NCBI RefSeq assembly: GCF_000718085.1
Contig: NZ_JOEC01000001.1
Span: 992,001 to 1,056,000 of the forward strand
Direction of reading: 5' to 3'
Source: Mycetocola saprophilus
GTDB taxonomy: Bacteria > Actinomycetota > Actinomycetes > Actinomycetales > Microbacteriaceae
DNA: 64,000 nucleotides
The notes beneath the pieces were generated by a model that was given only the letters and a program-made list of their open reading frames with translations, searched no databases and was not told the DNA's origin. Position numbers and translations under genes: made by a program. Positions 35,719 through 45,330 of the stretch are shown piece after piece. Numbering within the stretch: the first letter of the stretch is position 1; every line of letters begins with the position of its first letter.

Positions 35719-37242
35719 ATGAGCGCACTCGCTCCCCTCACCATCCCGCCAACTGCCGCGGGCCAGGTGGTATTCAGCGCCACCGATATCACCAAGAGCT
35801 TCGGCCCGGTGGCCGCCCTGTCCGGCGTCAGCCTCGAACTACGCGCGGGCGAGGTCACCGCCCTGATGGGGGAAAACGGGGCCGGCAAGTCGACCCTGCT
35901 GAAAATCATCACCGGTGACTATCAGCCCGATACGGGCACCCTCACCCTGCACGGCGGCCCCGTTCACTTTGGCGAACCGCGCGAATCCCGCACCGCGGGC
36001 ATCCGGGTGATCGCGCAGGAACCCGAGATCATCCCCCACGTGAGCGTTGCCGAGAACATCTTTGTGGGGCTCCTGGGTACGCGCGGCCCGATCTTTCGCC
36101 GCCGCGAGCTGATCGAACGCGCACGTACGGCCCTCGCCGAGTTCGGGTTTGCCGGGGTTATCAGCCCCGAGGCCCTGGGCAGCGAGCTCTCGGCGGCACA
36201 GCGTCAGATCGTCGAGATCATGCGTGCGGTGGTGGATCATCCGGCGGTCATCTGCTTTGACGAACCCACCTCGTCCCTCGGCGAGGAGGAGGCGGCGATC
36301 CTCTTCGATCTGATTCGCCGACTCCGCTCCGACGGGGTCGCGATCGGGTACGTATCGCATCGCATGAACGAGATTTTCAGGCTGGCCGATGCGATCACCG
36401 TGCTGCGGGACGGCCGCCTGGTGGGGACCAAGCGCACCGAGGATACCGATCACGATGATCTGGTGCGGATGATGGTGGGCCGCGACCTCTCCCAGATGTT
36501 TCACCGCGAGCCGGTCACCCCCGGTGCCACCATCCTGAGCCTGAACGGCGTGGGCAACGAGTTTGTTCACGACATCACGCTGAGCGTGCACGCCGGCGAG
36601 GTGGTGGGCATCGCCGGCCTGGTGGGTGCCGGGCGCAGCGAGCTGCTCAAGACCATCGTGGGTGATTTCGCGGTTGAGTCCGGTGATCTGGGGGTTGGTG
36701 GTAAAACCGTCACCTTCCACACGCCGGCTGACTCGGTCGCCGCCGGGGTCGGGTTTGCCCCCGAGGAGCGCAAGGCCGAGGCGCTGATCATGCAGCGCTC
36801 GGTCCGCGATAACATCGCCCTCGCGGTCCTGGGCCAGATCTCCCGGGGGAGGTTTGTCAGCTCGACCCGCGAGGAGGAACTCGCCCACGGGTTTATCACC
36901 AAGCTGGGGATCCGTACCCCGAGTGATCGCCAGCTGGTCAAAAACCTCTCCGGCGGCAATCAGCAAAAGGTTGTCCTGGCCCGGTGGCTGGCGACCAAGC
37001 CGCGGCTCCTCCTGCTGGACGAACCCACCCGCGGTGTGGATGTCGGTGCCAAGGCCGAAATCTACGCGATCATCGACGAACTGGCACGCGCGGGGGTCGC
37101 CATCCTGATGGTCTCCAGCGAACTCCCCGAGGTACTCGGCCTCGCCGACCGCGTCTATGTGATGGCCTCCGGCCGCATTACCGGGGAGCTCTCCCGGGAA
37201 GACGCCACCGAGGAATCCATCCTCGCCCTCGCGATGGACTAG
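35719..37242 (+). CDS. sugar ABC importer ATPase, two NBDs (AraG/RbsA-like)
   Basis: 507 residues with two nucleotide-binding domains, the CUT2 layout. Domain 1: Walker A GENGAGKSTLLKI, signature LSAAQRQ, Walker B VICFDEPTSSL. Domain 2: degenerate Walker A GLVGAGRSELLK, signature LSGGNQQKVVLARW, LLLLDEPTRGVDVGAK. The variant second Walker A and first signature are normal for this family. Works with the binding protein and permease on either side. Confidence 0.94.
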   Translation: MSALAPLTIPPTAAGQVVFSATDITKSFGPVAALSGVSLELRAGEVTALMGENGAGKSTLLKIITGDYQPDTGTLTLHGGPVHFGEPRESRTAGIRVIAQEPEIIPHVSVAENIFVGLLGTRGPIFRRRELIERARTALAEFGFAGVISPEALGSELSAAQRQIVEIMRAVVDHPAVICFDEPTSSLGEEEAAILFDLIRRLRSDGVAIGYVSHRMNEIFRLADAITVLRDGRLVGTKRTEDTDHDDLVRMMVGRDLSQMFHREPVTPGATILSLNGVGNEFVHDITLSVHAGEVVGIAGLVGAGRSELLKTIVGDFAVESGDLGVGGKTVTFHTPADSVAAGVGFAPEERKAEALIMQRSVRDNIALAVLGQISRGRFVSSTREEELAHGFITKLGIRTPSDRQLVKNLSGGNQQKVVLARWLATKPRLLLLDEPTRGVDVGAKAEIYAIIDELARAGVAILMVSSELPEVLGLADRVYVMASGRITGELSREDATEESILALAMD

Positions 37243-37284
37243 CCTCGCGTCCCCATTTTTCCTCTCTCAGGAAGGAGGCACCCC

Positions 37285-38316
37285 GTGCCTACCCAAACGG
37301 TCTCCACCAGCTCCCCCACCCGCGTTTCCCCCGCCGACTCCCCCGGATTCTTCCGCCGGTTCCTCACCGCGATGGGCGTGCAGAACATGTCCCTGCTGAT
37401 GGCCATCGCCTTCGTGGTGCTGGTCATCGGCACCCAGAACCCGCTGTTTTTCACCGTCCCCAACCTCAAGGTCATCGGAACCGCCATCGCCATTTCCGGC
37501 TTGCTCGCGGTGGTCCAGACCCTCGTCATCATCATGGGCGGTCTGGATATCTCGGTGGGATCGATCGCCGGCCTCGCCTCTGTGACCAGCGCGATGATTT
37601 TCACCTCCGCCGGGCCGCTGATCGGCGTGGTTGGGGCCGTGGGAATCGGGCTGCTGTGCGGCCTGATTAACGGCTGCATTATCGTCTTCGGCCGGGTGAA
37701 TCCGGTGATCGCCACCCTGGCCACCCTCGCCGCCTATAAGGGCATCGCCCAGCTCATCTCCGATGGCCGCGCCCAGGGCTACACCGGGGCCGACCCGTTC
37801 TTTGTGTTCCTCGCCCGCGGCAGCGTGCTGGGGGTCCCCACGCTGATTTGGATCCTGGTGGTCATCGCGCTGGGCATCCACGTACTGCTGCGGTACACCA
37901 CGATGGGGCGCAATATCTACGCGGTGGGTGGGAACGATGTGGCCTCGCGCCTGGCGGGCATCAACATCAACCGCTACATTCTGGGCATCTACATGATGAC
38001 CGGTGCCGTCGCCGCCCTCGCGGGCATCCTGATCACCGCCCGGACCGGATCGGGGCAGCCGGTCTCCGGCTCCGAGGGACTCGAACTCGAAGCCATCACC
38101 GCCGCGGCCCTGGGTGGTGCTGCCCTAAAGGGTGGCAAGGGCACCATCGCCGGGACGATCCTGGCGGTCATCCTGCTCGGCATCCTCACCAACGGCATGA
38201 CCCTGCTCGGGGTGAACTCGTTCTGGCAGAACGTCGCCAAGGGTGGCCTGCTGGTCCTGGCGGTGGTGCTCCAGCAGCTCCGCTCGGGTGAGCGTCGAAT
38301 CGGACTCCCGGGCTAA
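37285..38316 (+). CDS. sugar ABC importer permease (AraH/RbsC-like)
   Basis: 343 residues with about nine membrane segments. Family marks: LVIIMGGLDISVGSIAGLASV, GLINGCIIVFGRVNPVIATLATLAAYKGIA and YAVGGNDVASRLAGININR. GTG start with GGAAGGAGG 6 nt upstream. Third gene of the sugar importer; a strong hairpin follows. Confidence 0.93.
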   Translation: MPTQTVSTSSPTRVSPADSPGFFRRFLTAMGVQNMSLLMAIAFVVLVIGTQNPLFFTVPNLKVIGTAIAISGLLAVVQTLVIIMGGLDISVGSIAGLASVTSAMIFTSAGPLIGVVGAVGIGLLCGLINGCIIVFGRVNPVIATLATLAAYKGIAQLISDGRAQGYTGADPFFVFLARGSVLGVPTLIWILVVIALGIHVLLRYTTMGRNIYAVGGNDVASRLAGININRYILGIYMMTGAVAALAGILITARTGSGQPVSGSEGLELEAITAAALGGAALKGGKGTIAGTILAVILLGILTNGMTLLGVNSFWQNVAKGGLLVLAVVLQQLRSGERRIGLPG

Positions 38317-38325
38317 CTCGCCGCT

Positions 38326-38367
38326 ACACAAAACCGGGGTGCGTTGTCACGCACCCCAGTTTTGTGT
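38326..38367. terminator. bidirectional terminator between sugar importer and hemW
   Basis: 19-bp stem with one mismatch (38326-38344 and 38349-38367), A4 and T4 at the two ends, tetraloop. Separates convergent units. Confidence 0.92.
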
Positions 38368-38392
38368 GTCAGGCGGCGGTCTGCCCGGGCGG

Positions 38393-39613
38393 TTAGCCCA
38401 CCAGCGCGCGCACCACCGCGTCCGCCAGCAGGCGTCCGCGGAGGGTCAGCTGCAGGCGGCCGCGCAGCGCAGCGGGGCCCTCGATCAGGCCGTCGGCGAT
38501 CAGGCGCGGGATTTCGTGGCGCGCGTCGGCGTCCAGTCCGGCGATCGCGATGCCCTCGGCGGTCCGGGATTCCAGCAGGATCCGCTCCATCTCGCGGGTC
38601 TCATCGTCCAGCACCTCGCGCCCGAGGCCCGGGGAGATTCCCTCGGCCATGCGCTGGGCGTAGGCGGCCGGATGCTTGACGTTCCACCAGCGCACCCCGC
38701 CGACGTGGCTGTGCGCGCCGGGTCCGATGCCCCACCAATCGGCACCGCGCCAATAGGCGAGGTTATGCCGCGAGCGGGTTTCCGGGGACACCGACCAGTT
38801 GGACACCTCGTACCAGGAGAATCCGGCGGCCGAGAGCGCCTGATCGGCGTACTCGTACATGTCCGCCTGCAGGTCCTCATCGGGTTCGGGCAGCTCGCCG
38901 CTACGGATCTGGCGGTGCATCTTGGTGCCCGGCTCGACGATCAGCGAGTAGGCGGAGATGTGGTCGGGTCCGTAGCTCAGGGCCGCGTCCACGCTGCGCT
39001 GCCACTGTTCCAGGGTCTCCCCCGGCGAACCGTAAATCAGATCCACGCTCACCTGCAGGCCAACCTTTTTGGCCCACTCAACCACGAGCGGCACACGCTC
39101 GGGGGTGTGGCTGCGATCCAGGGTCGCCAGGGTTTCCGGCACGGCCGACTGCATTCCGAAGGACACCCGGGTGAATCCGGCATCCTTGAGGGTCTGCAGG
39201 TAGACCTCATCCACCGAGTCTGGGTTGGCCTCGGTGGTGATCTCGGCATTCGGGGTGAATCCGTGGGTGTCGCGGACCGCGTGCAGCATGCGGGCCAGAT
39301 CATCCGCGGGCAGCAGGGTCGGCGTTCCGCCGCCAAAAAAGACCGTATCAACCGGGCGCACCGCTACCTCGGCGGCGTCGAGTACCCGCTTGGACAGCGC
39401 GACCTCGGCGATGGCCTCATCGGCGTAGTCCACCTGCTTGGCACCGCGCAGTTCGGTGGAGGTGTAGGTGTTGAAGTCACAGTATCCGCAGCGGACCCGG
39501 CAGAACGGCACGTGCAGATAGAAGCTGAAGGGACGATCCTCGCTGCCGATACGCGCGGTGGCGGGCAGAGAGCCGTCGGTGGGGGCGGGATCTCCGAGGG
39601 GTAGTGCTCCCAT
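38393..39613 (-). CDS. hemW: HemW, radical-SAM heme chaperone (HemN-like)
   Basis: 406 residues. The radical SAM cluster motif is CRVRCGYCDF near residue 40, FFGGGTPTLL, and the HemN_C region after residue 300. Sequence features fit HemW-type heme chaperones rather than true coproporphyrinogen dehydrogenase, since the fourth N-terminal Cys of HemN is absent. ATG 39613 shares a base with the DUF1990 stop (TAATG), so translation is coupled; upstream in-frame starts would run into that gene. Confidence 0.9.
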   Translation of the reverse strand: MGALPLGDPAPTDGSLPATARIGSEDRPFSFYLHVPFCRVRCGYCDFNTYTSTELRGAKQVDYADEAIAEVALSKRVLDAAEVAVRPVDTVFFGGGTPTLLPADDLARMLHAVRDTHGFTPNAEITTEANPDSVDEVYLQTLKDAGFTRVSFGMQSAVPETLATLDRSHTPERVPLVVEWAKKVGLQVSVDLIYGSPGETLEQWQRSVDAALSYGPDHISAYSLIVEPGTKMHRQIRSGELPEPDEDLQADMYEYADQALSAAGFSWYEVSNWSVSPETRSRHNLAYWRGADWWGIGPGAHSHVGGVRWWNVKHPAAYAQRMAEGISPGLGREVLDDETREMERILLESRTAEGIAIAGLDADARHEIPRLIADGLIEGPAALRGRLQLTLRGRLLADAVVRALVG

Positions 39614-40266
39614 TAGGTGGTGGGGCTCGCCCACGTCGGGGACAGCGCACGCATATACGCGGTGGCAATCGCCGTCATCCGGGCACGACCCAGCGGCGGG
39701 AAGGCGCGATACTTGGCCCCGATCGGGCGCATGAAGGAGCGCACGGTGAACCACACGGAGTCATCGTCCCGCAGCTCCACCATGAACGATTCTTCGCCAC
39801 TCATCTGAGCGGTAGAAACCGTCCCATAGGCGAACGCGGTCGAGTTCTGGTTCTCCACCAGGTACACCACCCGGATCTTGGATTCCAGGTTGTAGCGGCC
39901 GATCTTGCCACGCAGCTTGGCGGTGGTACCGGCATCCAGGAACGCGCTGCCATCGGGGGCAAAGCGCTGCTCGCTGTGTCGACGGTTGGGGGCAACGGCG
40001 TTACCCTCATCGTCAAACTGAATACCGGTGTACTCGTTTCCGCTGCCCGGACGCACATCGTGCACGTCGATCCCCGCGTCACGCTGCACGCCCCAGCTCA
40101 GCAGCGTCGATGCTGCGGCCTCATAGCGTTCGCGTCCACTGCCCAGACGGATGCTGTCCTCGGCGGGCACATAGCCCTGCGGCGGGTACTGCATCAGGTC
40201 GGCAGCCTGGGTGGCCCCGACTGCGGCATAGTCAACGGGCTGGTCTTCGAAATTACTGCGGCGCAT
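39613..40266 (-). CDS. DUF1990 family protein
   Basis: 217 residues with the family features STLLSWGVQRDAGIDV and the C-terminal MVELRDDDSVWFTVRSFMRPIGAKYRAFPPLGRARM. Cytosolic, no membrane segment. Function unknown; members are frequent in actinobacteria. Sits between lepA and hemW and overlaps hemW by one base. Confidence 0.82.
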   Translation of the reverse strand: MRRSNFEDQPVDYAAVGATQAADLMQYPPQGYVPAEDSIRLGSGRERYEAAASTLLSWGVQRDAGIDVHDVRPGSGNEYTGIQFDDEGNAVAPNRRHSEQRFAPDGSAFLDAGTTAKLRGKIGRYNLESKIRVVYLVENQNSTAFAYGTVSTAQMSGEESFMVELRDDDSVWFTVRSFMRPIGAKYRAFPPLGRARMTAIATAYMRALSPTWASPTT

Positions 40267-40343
40267 CCCCTACTTCTTTTCTGTCTGCTTCGTTCCGCGA
40301 TCAATTCTTCGGCCACCGGGCGGCCTGATTGGGGCACGCCCGA

Positions 40344-40380
40344 GCGGCGAGCACGGTTAAGTCTAACCCGAGCTCGCCGC
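40344..40380 (-). terminator. terminator after lepA
   Basis: 9-bp GC-rich outer stem (40344-40352 and 40372-40380) with an inner GGTTA/TAACC pairing, 10 bases after the lepA stop. No U-tract. Confidence 0.65.
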
Positions 40381-40389
40381 CGTGGGGTG

Positions 40390-42246
40390 TTACTTCTTAC
40401 CCTTACCGGATTCCACGTCACCTGACAGCGCGGCGATGAAGGCCTCCTGGGGCACCTCCACACGACCGACCATCTTCATGCGCTTCTTACCTTCCTTCTG
40501 CTTCTCCAGCAGCTTGCGCTTCCGGCTGATGTCACCGCCGTAGCACTTGGCAAGAACGTCCTTACGGATCGCACGAATGGACTCGCGGGCGATGATGCGG
40601 GCACCAATCGCCGCCTGAATCGGCACCTCAAACTGCTGACGCGGGATCAGCTTGGACAGGCGCTCGGTCATCAGCACGCCGTAGGAGTAAGCGTTGTCGC
40701 GGTGCACGATCGCACTGAAGGCGTCCACGGCCTCGCCCTGCAGCAGGATGTCGACCTTCACCAGGTCGGCCTCCTGCTCACCCGAGGGCTCATAGTCCAG
40801 CGACGCATAGCCCTGGGTGCGGCTCTTCAGGTGGTCGAAGAAGTCGAACACGATCTCGGCCAGCGGCATGTTGTAGCGCAGCTCGACGCGATCCTCACCG
40901 AGGTAGTCCATGCCCAGCAGCGCGCCGCGGCGGCTCTGGCACAGCTCCATGATGGTGCCGACGTAGTCCTTGGGGGCCAGGATCGCCACGCGCACCATCG
41001 GCTCGGACACGGCGTGGATCTTGCCGGTCGGGAACTCGCTGGGGTTGGTCACGGTCACGGTCTTGCGATCTTCGGTGGTGACCTCGTAGATCACGCTGGG
41101 CGCGGTCGCGATGAGGTTCAGACCAAACTCGCGCTCCAGGCGCTCGGTGATGATCTCCAGGTGCAGCAGACCCAGGAAGCCACAGCGGAATCCGAAGCCC
41201 AGGGCCACCGAGGTTTCCGGCTCATAGTTCAGCGCCGCATCGGACAGCTTGAGCTTGTCCAGGGCCTCACGCAGGATCGGGTAGTCGGATCCGTCGATCG
41301 GGTACAGACCCGAGAACACCATCGGCTTGGGGTCGGTGTAGCCGGGCAGGGCCTCGGTTGCGGGCTTCTGCGCGTGGGTGACGGTGTCGCCCACCTTGGA
41401 CAGACGCACGTCCTTCACACCGGTGATCAGGTAGCCCACCTCACCAACGCTCAGTCCCTTGGACGGAACGGGCTCGGGCGAGGACACACCGATTTCCAGC
41501 AGGTCGTGGGTCGTGCCGGTGGACATCATCTGCAGGCGCTCGCGCGGCTTCAGCGTGCCATCCACCATGCGGACATAGGTGACCACACCGCGGTAGGCGT
41601 CGTACACCGAGTCGAAGATCATCGCGCGCGGCTCGGCGTCCACGTTACCCACCGGGGCGGGGATGTCGCGAATCACCCGGTCCAGCAGCGCCTCGACGCC
41701 CATGCCGGTCTTACCGGAAACACGCAGCACGTCCTCGGGCTTGCCACCGATCAGGTTGGCGAGCTCAAGCGCGTACTTGTCCGGGTCCGCGGCGGGCAGG
41801 TCAATCTTGTTCAGTACCGGAATGATGGTGAGGTCGTTTTCCATCGCCAGGTAGAGGTTGGCGAGGGTCTGGGCCTCGATACCCTGGGCGGCATCCACCA
41901 GCAGAATCGCGCCCTCACAGGCGGCGAGCGAGCGGGAAACCTCATAGGAGAAGTCGACGTGACCGGGGGTGTCGATCATGTTCAGCGCGTAGGCCTGACC
42001 ACCCTCATCCGACCAGGGCATCCGCACTGCCTGGCTCTTGATGGTGATACCGCGCTCACGCTCGATATCCATCCGGTCCAGGTACTGGGCGCGCATGTCA
42101 CGGTTGGCGACGATGCCGGTGATGCCGAGCATGCGGTCCGCAAGCGTCGACTTACCGTGGTCGATGTGCGCGATGATGCAGAAATTACGGATGAACTCCG
42201 ACGGGGTACTCGCCGGCTCTAGGGCCTTTACAGCTTGGGGGCTCAC
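40390..42246 (-). CDS. lepA: elongation factor 4 (LepA)
   Basis: 618 residues. GTPase domain with [22 protein letters not shown] and NKIDLP, then EF-G-like domains and the LepA-specific C-terminal domain ([30 protein letters not shown]). Ribosome-associated factor. GTG start with AGAGGAA. Divergent from rpsT, the usual actinobacterial neighbour. Confidence 0.97.
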   Translation of the reverse strand: MSPQAVKALEPASTPSEFIRNFCIIAHIDHGKSTLADRMLGITGIVANRDMRAQYLDRMDIERERGITIKSQAVRMPWSDEGGQAYALNMIDTPGHVDFSYEVSRSLAACEGAILLVDAAQGIEAQTLANLYLAMENDLTIIPVLNKIDLPAADPDKYALELANLIGGKPEDVLRVSGKTGMGVEALLDRVIRDIPAPVGNVDAEPRAMIFDSVYDAYRGVVTYVRMVDGTLKPRERLQMMSTGTTHDLLEIGVSSPEPVPSKGLSVGEVGYLITGVKDVRLSKVGDTVTHAQKPATEALPGYTDPKPMVFSGLYPIDGSDYPILREALDKLKLSDAALNYEPETSVALGFGFRCGFLGLLHLEIITERLEREFGLNLIATAPSVIYEVTTEDRKTVTVTNPSEFPTGKIHAVSEPMVRVAILAPKDYVGTIMELCQSRRGALLGMDYLGEDRVELRYNMPLAEIVFDFFDHLKSRTQGYASLDYEPSGEQEADLVKVDILLQGEAVDAFSAIVHRDNAYSYGVLMTERLSKLIPRQQFEVPIQAAIGARIIARESIRAIRKDVLAKCYGGDISRKRKLLEKQKEGKKRMKMVGRVEVPQEAFIAALSGDVESGKGKK

Positions 42247-42402
42247 GCGTTCCTCTGGTTGTTAATGGTCACAAATAAAATCAGGTGCCGGATAGCCGGG
42301 CGTGGACACACGTGTCCTTCTCGCCATTCTCCCATGAAAGGAGTGGCCGGGGCGAATGCGCACCGCCGAAGGGCGGGGATACGACGCGCCAGGTCGCGGT
42401 GG

Positions 42403-42432
42403 TTGGGCGAGATTGATGGGAACTGATAGACT
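42403..42432 (+). promoter_or_regulatory. rpsT promoter
   Basis: TTGGGC (42403-42408), 18-bp spacer, extended -10 TGATAGACT ending at 42432. Leaves a leader of nearly 100 nt before the rpsT GTG, in keeping with autoregulated S20 leaders. Confidence 0.5.
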
Positions 42433-42534
42433 CGGGTCTTGACTTGCGTGCGGAGTATCCACACGAAACAGTCGGACGGCGCCCTCTCTCGCTAACCGAC
42501 ACTCCCATTCGGAACAAACGAAAGACTAACTAAA

Positions 42535-42804
42535 GTGGCAAACATTAAGTCGCAGATCAAGCGCATCGGTACCAACAAGAAGGCTCAGGAGCGCAACAAG
42601 GCCGTCAAGAGCGAGCTGCGCACCGTCGTCCGTCACACCCGCGAGGCCGTCGTCGCCGGCGACAAGGACCGCGCCGTGTCGGCCCTGCGTACCGCTTCGA
42701 AGAAGCTGGACAAGGCCGTGAGCAAGGGCGTTCTGCACAAGAACCAGGCCGCTAACCGCAAGTCGGCTCTGGCCAAGCAGGTTGACGCACTGCTCGCCAA
42801 GTAA
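42535..42804 (+). CDS. rpsT: 30S ribosomal protein S20
   Basis: 89 basic residues, opening [21 protein letters not shown] and ending [14 protein letters not shown], the standard bS20 length and sequence. GTG start with only a weak GAAAG upstream. Confidence 0.98.
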   Translation: MANIKSQIKRIGTNKKAQERNKAVKSELRTVVRHTREAVVAGDKDRAVSALRTASKKLDKAVSKGVLHKNQAANRKSALAKQVDALLAK

Positions 42805-42815
42805 TTCTGCTTTCT

Positions 42816-42851
42816 AAAAATCCCCGTCCTCCTCGGAGGGCGGGGATTTTT
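42816..42851. terminator. bidirectional terminator between rpsT and holA
   Basis: 17-bp stem with one G-U pair (42816-42832 and 42835-42851), 2-nt centre, A5 and T5 flanks. Confidence 0.93.
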
Positions 42852-42878
42852 GCTGTGTGGGGAAGGTTGCGCCGCGCG

Positions 42879-43922
42879 CTAGCGACGAACGAGCGTGCGC
42901 CCGCGGCTGGCGATGGCCGAGACCATGCGCTCCAGGGCGAACTGCGGATCCCCCGGTGCGCCCTTGACGATCGCATCGGTGTCCGCGATCAGACGGATGC
43001 ACGCCCCGAGGCCCGCATCGTTCCAGCCGCGCAGGTCCCGCTTGGCCCGGTCAATCTGCCAGGGCGCCAGCCCGAAGGCGCGCGCCATCTGGGCCGCGGG
43101 AACCCGGTTCGAGCTCACCTTGGCCATCGTGCGCATCTTCATCGCGAATGCCGCGACCATCGGAACCGGATCGGTGCCCGAGTTGATCGCCTGACGCAGC
43201 GCGATCAGCGCCTCACCGGCGCGGCCGGCAATCGCCAGGTCCGCCACCGCGAACGCCGTCACCTCGGCACGGCCACCATAGTACTGGGCGACCGTCTGCT
43301 CGGTGATGTCCCCGGTAGTGTCGGCCATCAGCTGGGTGCACGCGGCCACCAGCTCGGCCAGGTCACCGGAAAACGCGGACACCAGAGCGCGGACCGCATC
43401 GGGGCGCGCGCGGCGACCGGCGGTCGCAAACTCGGCGGCGGCAAAATCAATCTTCTCCGAGTCCTTTTTCAGCTCGGTGCACACCACCTCGATCGCGGTG
43501 CCCTTGGCGGCACGGATCGCATCGAGCAGGCGCTTCCCGCGCACTCCCCCGGCATGCCGCAGCACCACGGTGGCACCCTCGGGCGGGTTGGCCAGGTAGT
43601 CGATGGCCTCGGTGAGAAAAATATCGGAGCACTTCTCGACCGCATCGATGCGCACGAACCGGGGCTCCCCAAACAGCGAGGGGCTCGCCACGGTCGCCAG
43701 CTCGCTGGCCACGTAGGTGTCGGCGGTGAGTTCGCTCAGCTCAAGACTGGGATCTTCGGCACGCAGCAGATCACGCAGCATGCGAATCGATCGATCGGCC
43801 AGGAAGCCCTCGGTTCCGCTCACCAGCACCACGGAGGCCGGCCGAATCTGGTTCCACGCGAGCTGCGGGATCGCGGCCTTGGATGCCGTCTTTGTTGCCG
43901 TCGCGCCGCGAGCTGCCGCCAC
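42879..43922 (-). CDS. holA: DNA polymerase III subunit delta
   Basis: 347 residues. Clamp-loader subunit that opens the beta clamp. Features: SVVLVSGTEGFLADRSIRMLRD, a degenerate AAA+ core, DLAELVAACTQLMADTTGDITEQTVAQYYGG, and a C-terminal collar domain. GTG start with GGAGGA. Position after rpsT is typical of actinobacteria. A TAGTCT -10 box lies at 43979-43974. Confidence 0.93.
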   Translation of the reverse strand: MAAARGATATKTASKAAIPQLAWNQIRPASVVLVSGTEGFLADRSIRMLRDLLRAEDPSLELSELTADTYVASELATVASPSLFGEPRFVRIDAVEKCSDIFLTEAIDYLANPPEGATVVLRHAGGVRGKRLLDAIRAAKGTAIEVVCTELKKDSEKIDFAAAEFATAGRRARPDAVRALVSAFSGDLAELVAACTQLMADTTGDITEQTVAQYYGGRAEVTAFAVADLAIAGRAGEALIALRQAINSGTDPVPMVAAFAMKMRTMAKVSSNRVPAAQMARAFGLAPWQIDRAKRDLRGWNDAGLGACIRLIADTDAIVKGAPGDPQFALERMVSAIASRGRTLVRR

Positions 43923-44014
43923 CGTGTCCTCCGTTTCGCGGTCGGGGCCGGGAGGCTCCGATCGTCTCCCTCCAGACTACCGGCTCGTTGACGCCGTGGT
44001 CTCGGACAGGCCGT

Positions 44015-44185
44015 TTAGTTCGGGCTGTGGAGACCAACGTAGGCTCGAGCGGCCCGGGCCGAGGCGACTCCGCCGAGCAGCGCCCAGACAATCAGCCAGA
44101 TCAGGGCGATCCCCAGCAACACCGGAGTGGCCGATTCCGCTCCCGCCAGCGCGGTGATCTTGCCGATGATCGCGGCCACGATCAT
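44015..44185 (-). CDS. small putative membrane protein (56 residues)
   Basis: 56 residues with one clear membrane helix (VLLGIALIWLIVWALLGGVA) and a short basic tail. Codon use is GC3-rich like its neighbours. There is no clear Shine-Dalgarno site for ATG 44185, and longer readings (from 44278) would overlap the truncated surface-protein gene on the other strand. Unknown function; it may be a real small protein or chance. Confidence 0.4.
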   Translation of the reverse strand: MIVAAIIGKITALAGAESATPVLLGIALIWLIVWALLGGVASARAARAYVGLHSPN

Positions 44186-44216
44186 CCCGACTGAAGTCAA
44201 GGATCGTGTGCTCTGA

Positions 44217-45098
44217 GTTCTCTCACACAGCTGTCCCACCGTTGATCTCGACCAGCTGGCCGCCGCCGCAGGGATCACCGGGCTGGCCGTGAACGACGCA
44301 ATCGAAGCCGCCCAGTACGCAATCTGGCGCTATACGGACCTGGGCTTTGATGCGGCCTGGAACTGGGAGACCCCGAACTCCGAGGCCGTGTACTGGCGCC
44401 TGGATAACGGGGCCAACGCCGCACCCTCTCCTGTGCCGTTCCCCACCGTGGCTACCGCAACAATCACGGCACCGAGTACCCGGCAGACCGCCGGAAGCCT
44501 GGTGGGTCCGTTCACCGTGAGCACCAACCAGGCATTGGTGGGTATCGATGCGCAGGGCGTGCCCGTCACCGACGCCCAGGGCACCCCGATCACCCCCTCG
44601 GCCGTGACCAATGGCCAGGCCGTCTATTTGGATCTGCGCACGCAGAAGGTCGCCGGGACCGCAACCATCACCGTGACCGCGGCCGCCGCCGGACCCACCG
44701 GAAACATCATCTCGGTGGCCACTCCAGAAAACACCGAGCCTTCCGCCGACGCGCATGCCCAGTCCATCGTGCTCGTTCAGGCACGCACAGCCACGACGCG
44801 CGCGCAGGTAGCGGCCTCCTGGTTCGCGGCACAGGCTACCGAGCCCACCGCCGGAGGATCGACGCCCACCTCGGGACCCGGTACCACCGCGGGGCCGAAC
44901 GCCACGGCGGCACCCGGCGCGTCTTCCGCCCCCGCGGGAGCCGTCTCGACCTCGGACGCATCTCGCGCGGGCGCACAGAACGCTCGCCTCGCCTCCACCG
45001 GTGAATCGTTTCCGGCACTGGCGCTCGGCATTGCCGTCGTCCTGCTCGCCCTGGGACTGGCAGCCCGCCGCATCCGAGGATCGCGCCGCGACGCCTAG
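44217..45098 (+). pseudogene. 5'-truncated thioester-domain surface protein with LAxTG anchor
   Basis: Open frame of 293 codons after a stop at 44214-44216. It begins in the middle of a thioester (TQXA-like) domain: TVDLDQLAAAAGI, then AIEAAQYAIWRYTDLGFDAAW, which holds the thioester Gln. The signal peptide and the half with the partner Cys are missing. Next come a Thr-rich beta domain, a Thr/Pro/Ala/Gly stalk, LASTGES (class E sortase-type LAxTG), a membrane helix and a basic tail RRIRGSRRDA. No further stop codons, so the truncation looks recent. A GTG at 44289 could start a fragment, but without a signal peptide it could not be exported. Confidence 0.75.
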
Positions 45099-45117
45099 TG
45101 TAAGACACACCTGCCCC

Positions 45118-45180
45118 GGGCCTCGGTTTCCACTCGGAGATTGGGGCCCGGGGCCTCGGTCTCCGCACGGAGAACGGGGC
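45118..45180. repeat. two 30-bp direct repeats, period 33
   Basis: Copies at 45118-45147 and 45151-45180 share GGGCCTCGGT, TCC and CGGAGA blocks. Non-coding region after the truncated surface-protein gene. Confidence 0.7.
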
Positions 45181-45215
45181 TCGGGCTCTGTGGGCCGCAG
45201 CACGGACCAGGGCCC

Positions 45216-45315
45216 CGTCGGGCATGTCGGTGGGCGACAGCGCAGACCGCGGCACCGTCGGGCATGTCGGTGGCCGACAGCTCGGCGCGGAGCGGAGCGT
45301 CCTCGGGCATGTCGG
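45216..45315. repeat. three degenerate repeats around CGGGCATGTCGG
   Basis: Copies of CGTCGGGCATGTCGG at 45216-45230 and 45256-45270, and a shorter TCGGGCATGTCGG at 45303-45315, spaced 40-45 bp, each followed by a GCGACAG- or GCGTGAG-like segment. No gene function assigned. Confidence 0.65.
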
Positions 45316-45330
45316 CGTGAGAGCCGGAAA

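Noticed and set aside
38393..39613. Oxygen-independent coproporphyrinogen III oxidase (HemN proper)
   Set aside because: The protein has the CxxxCxxC cluster but not the extra N-terminal Cys and length of HemN; HemW is a better fit.
40702..42222. A 506-codon plus-strand frame opposite lepA
   Set aside because: Antisense to the clearly conserved lepA; low-complexity translation.
45118..45315. CRISPR-like array
   Set aside because: Repeat units are degenerate, of two unrelated kinds, few, and have no cas genes nearby.
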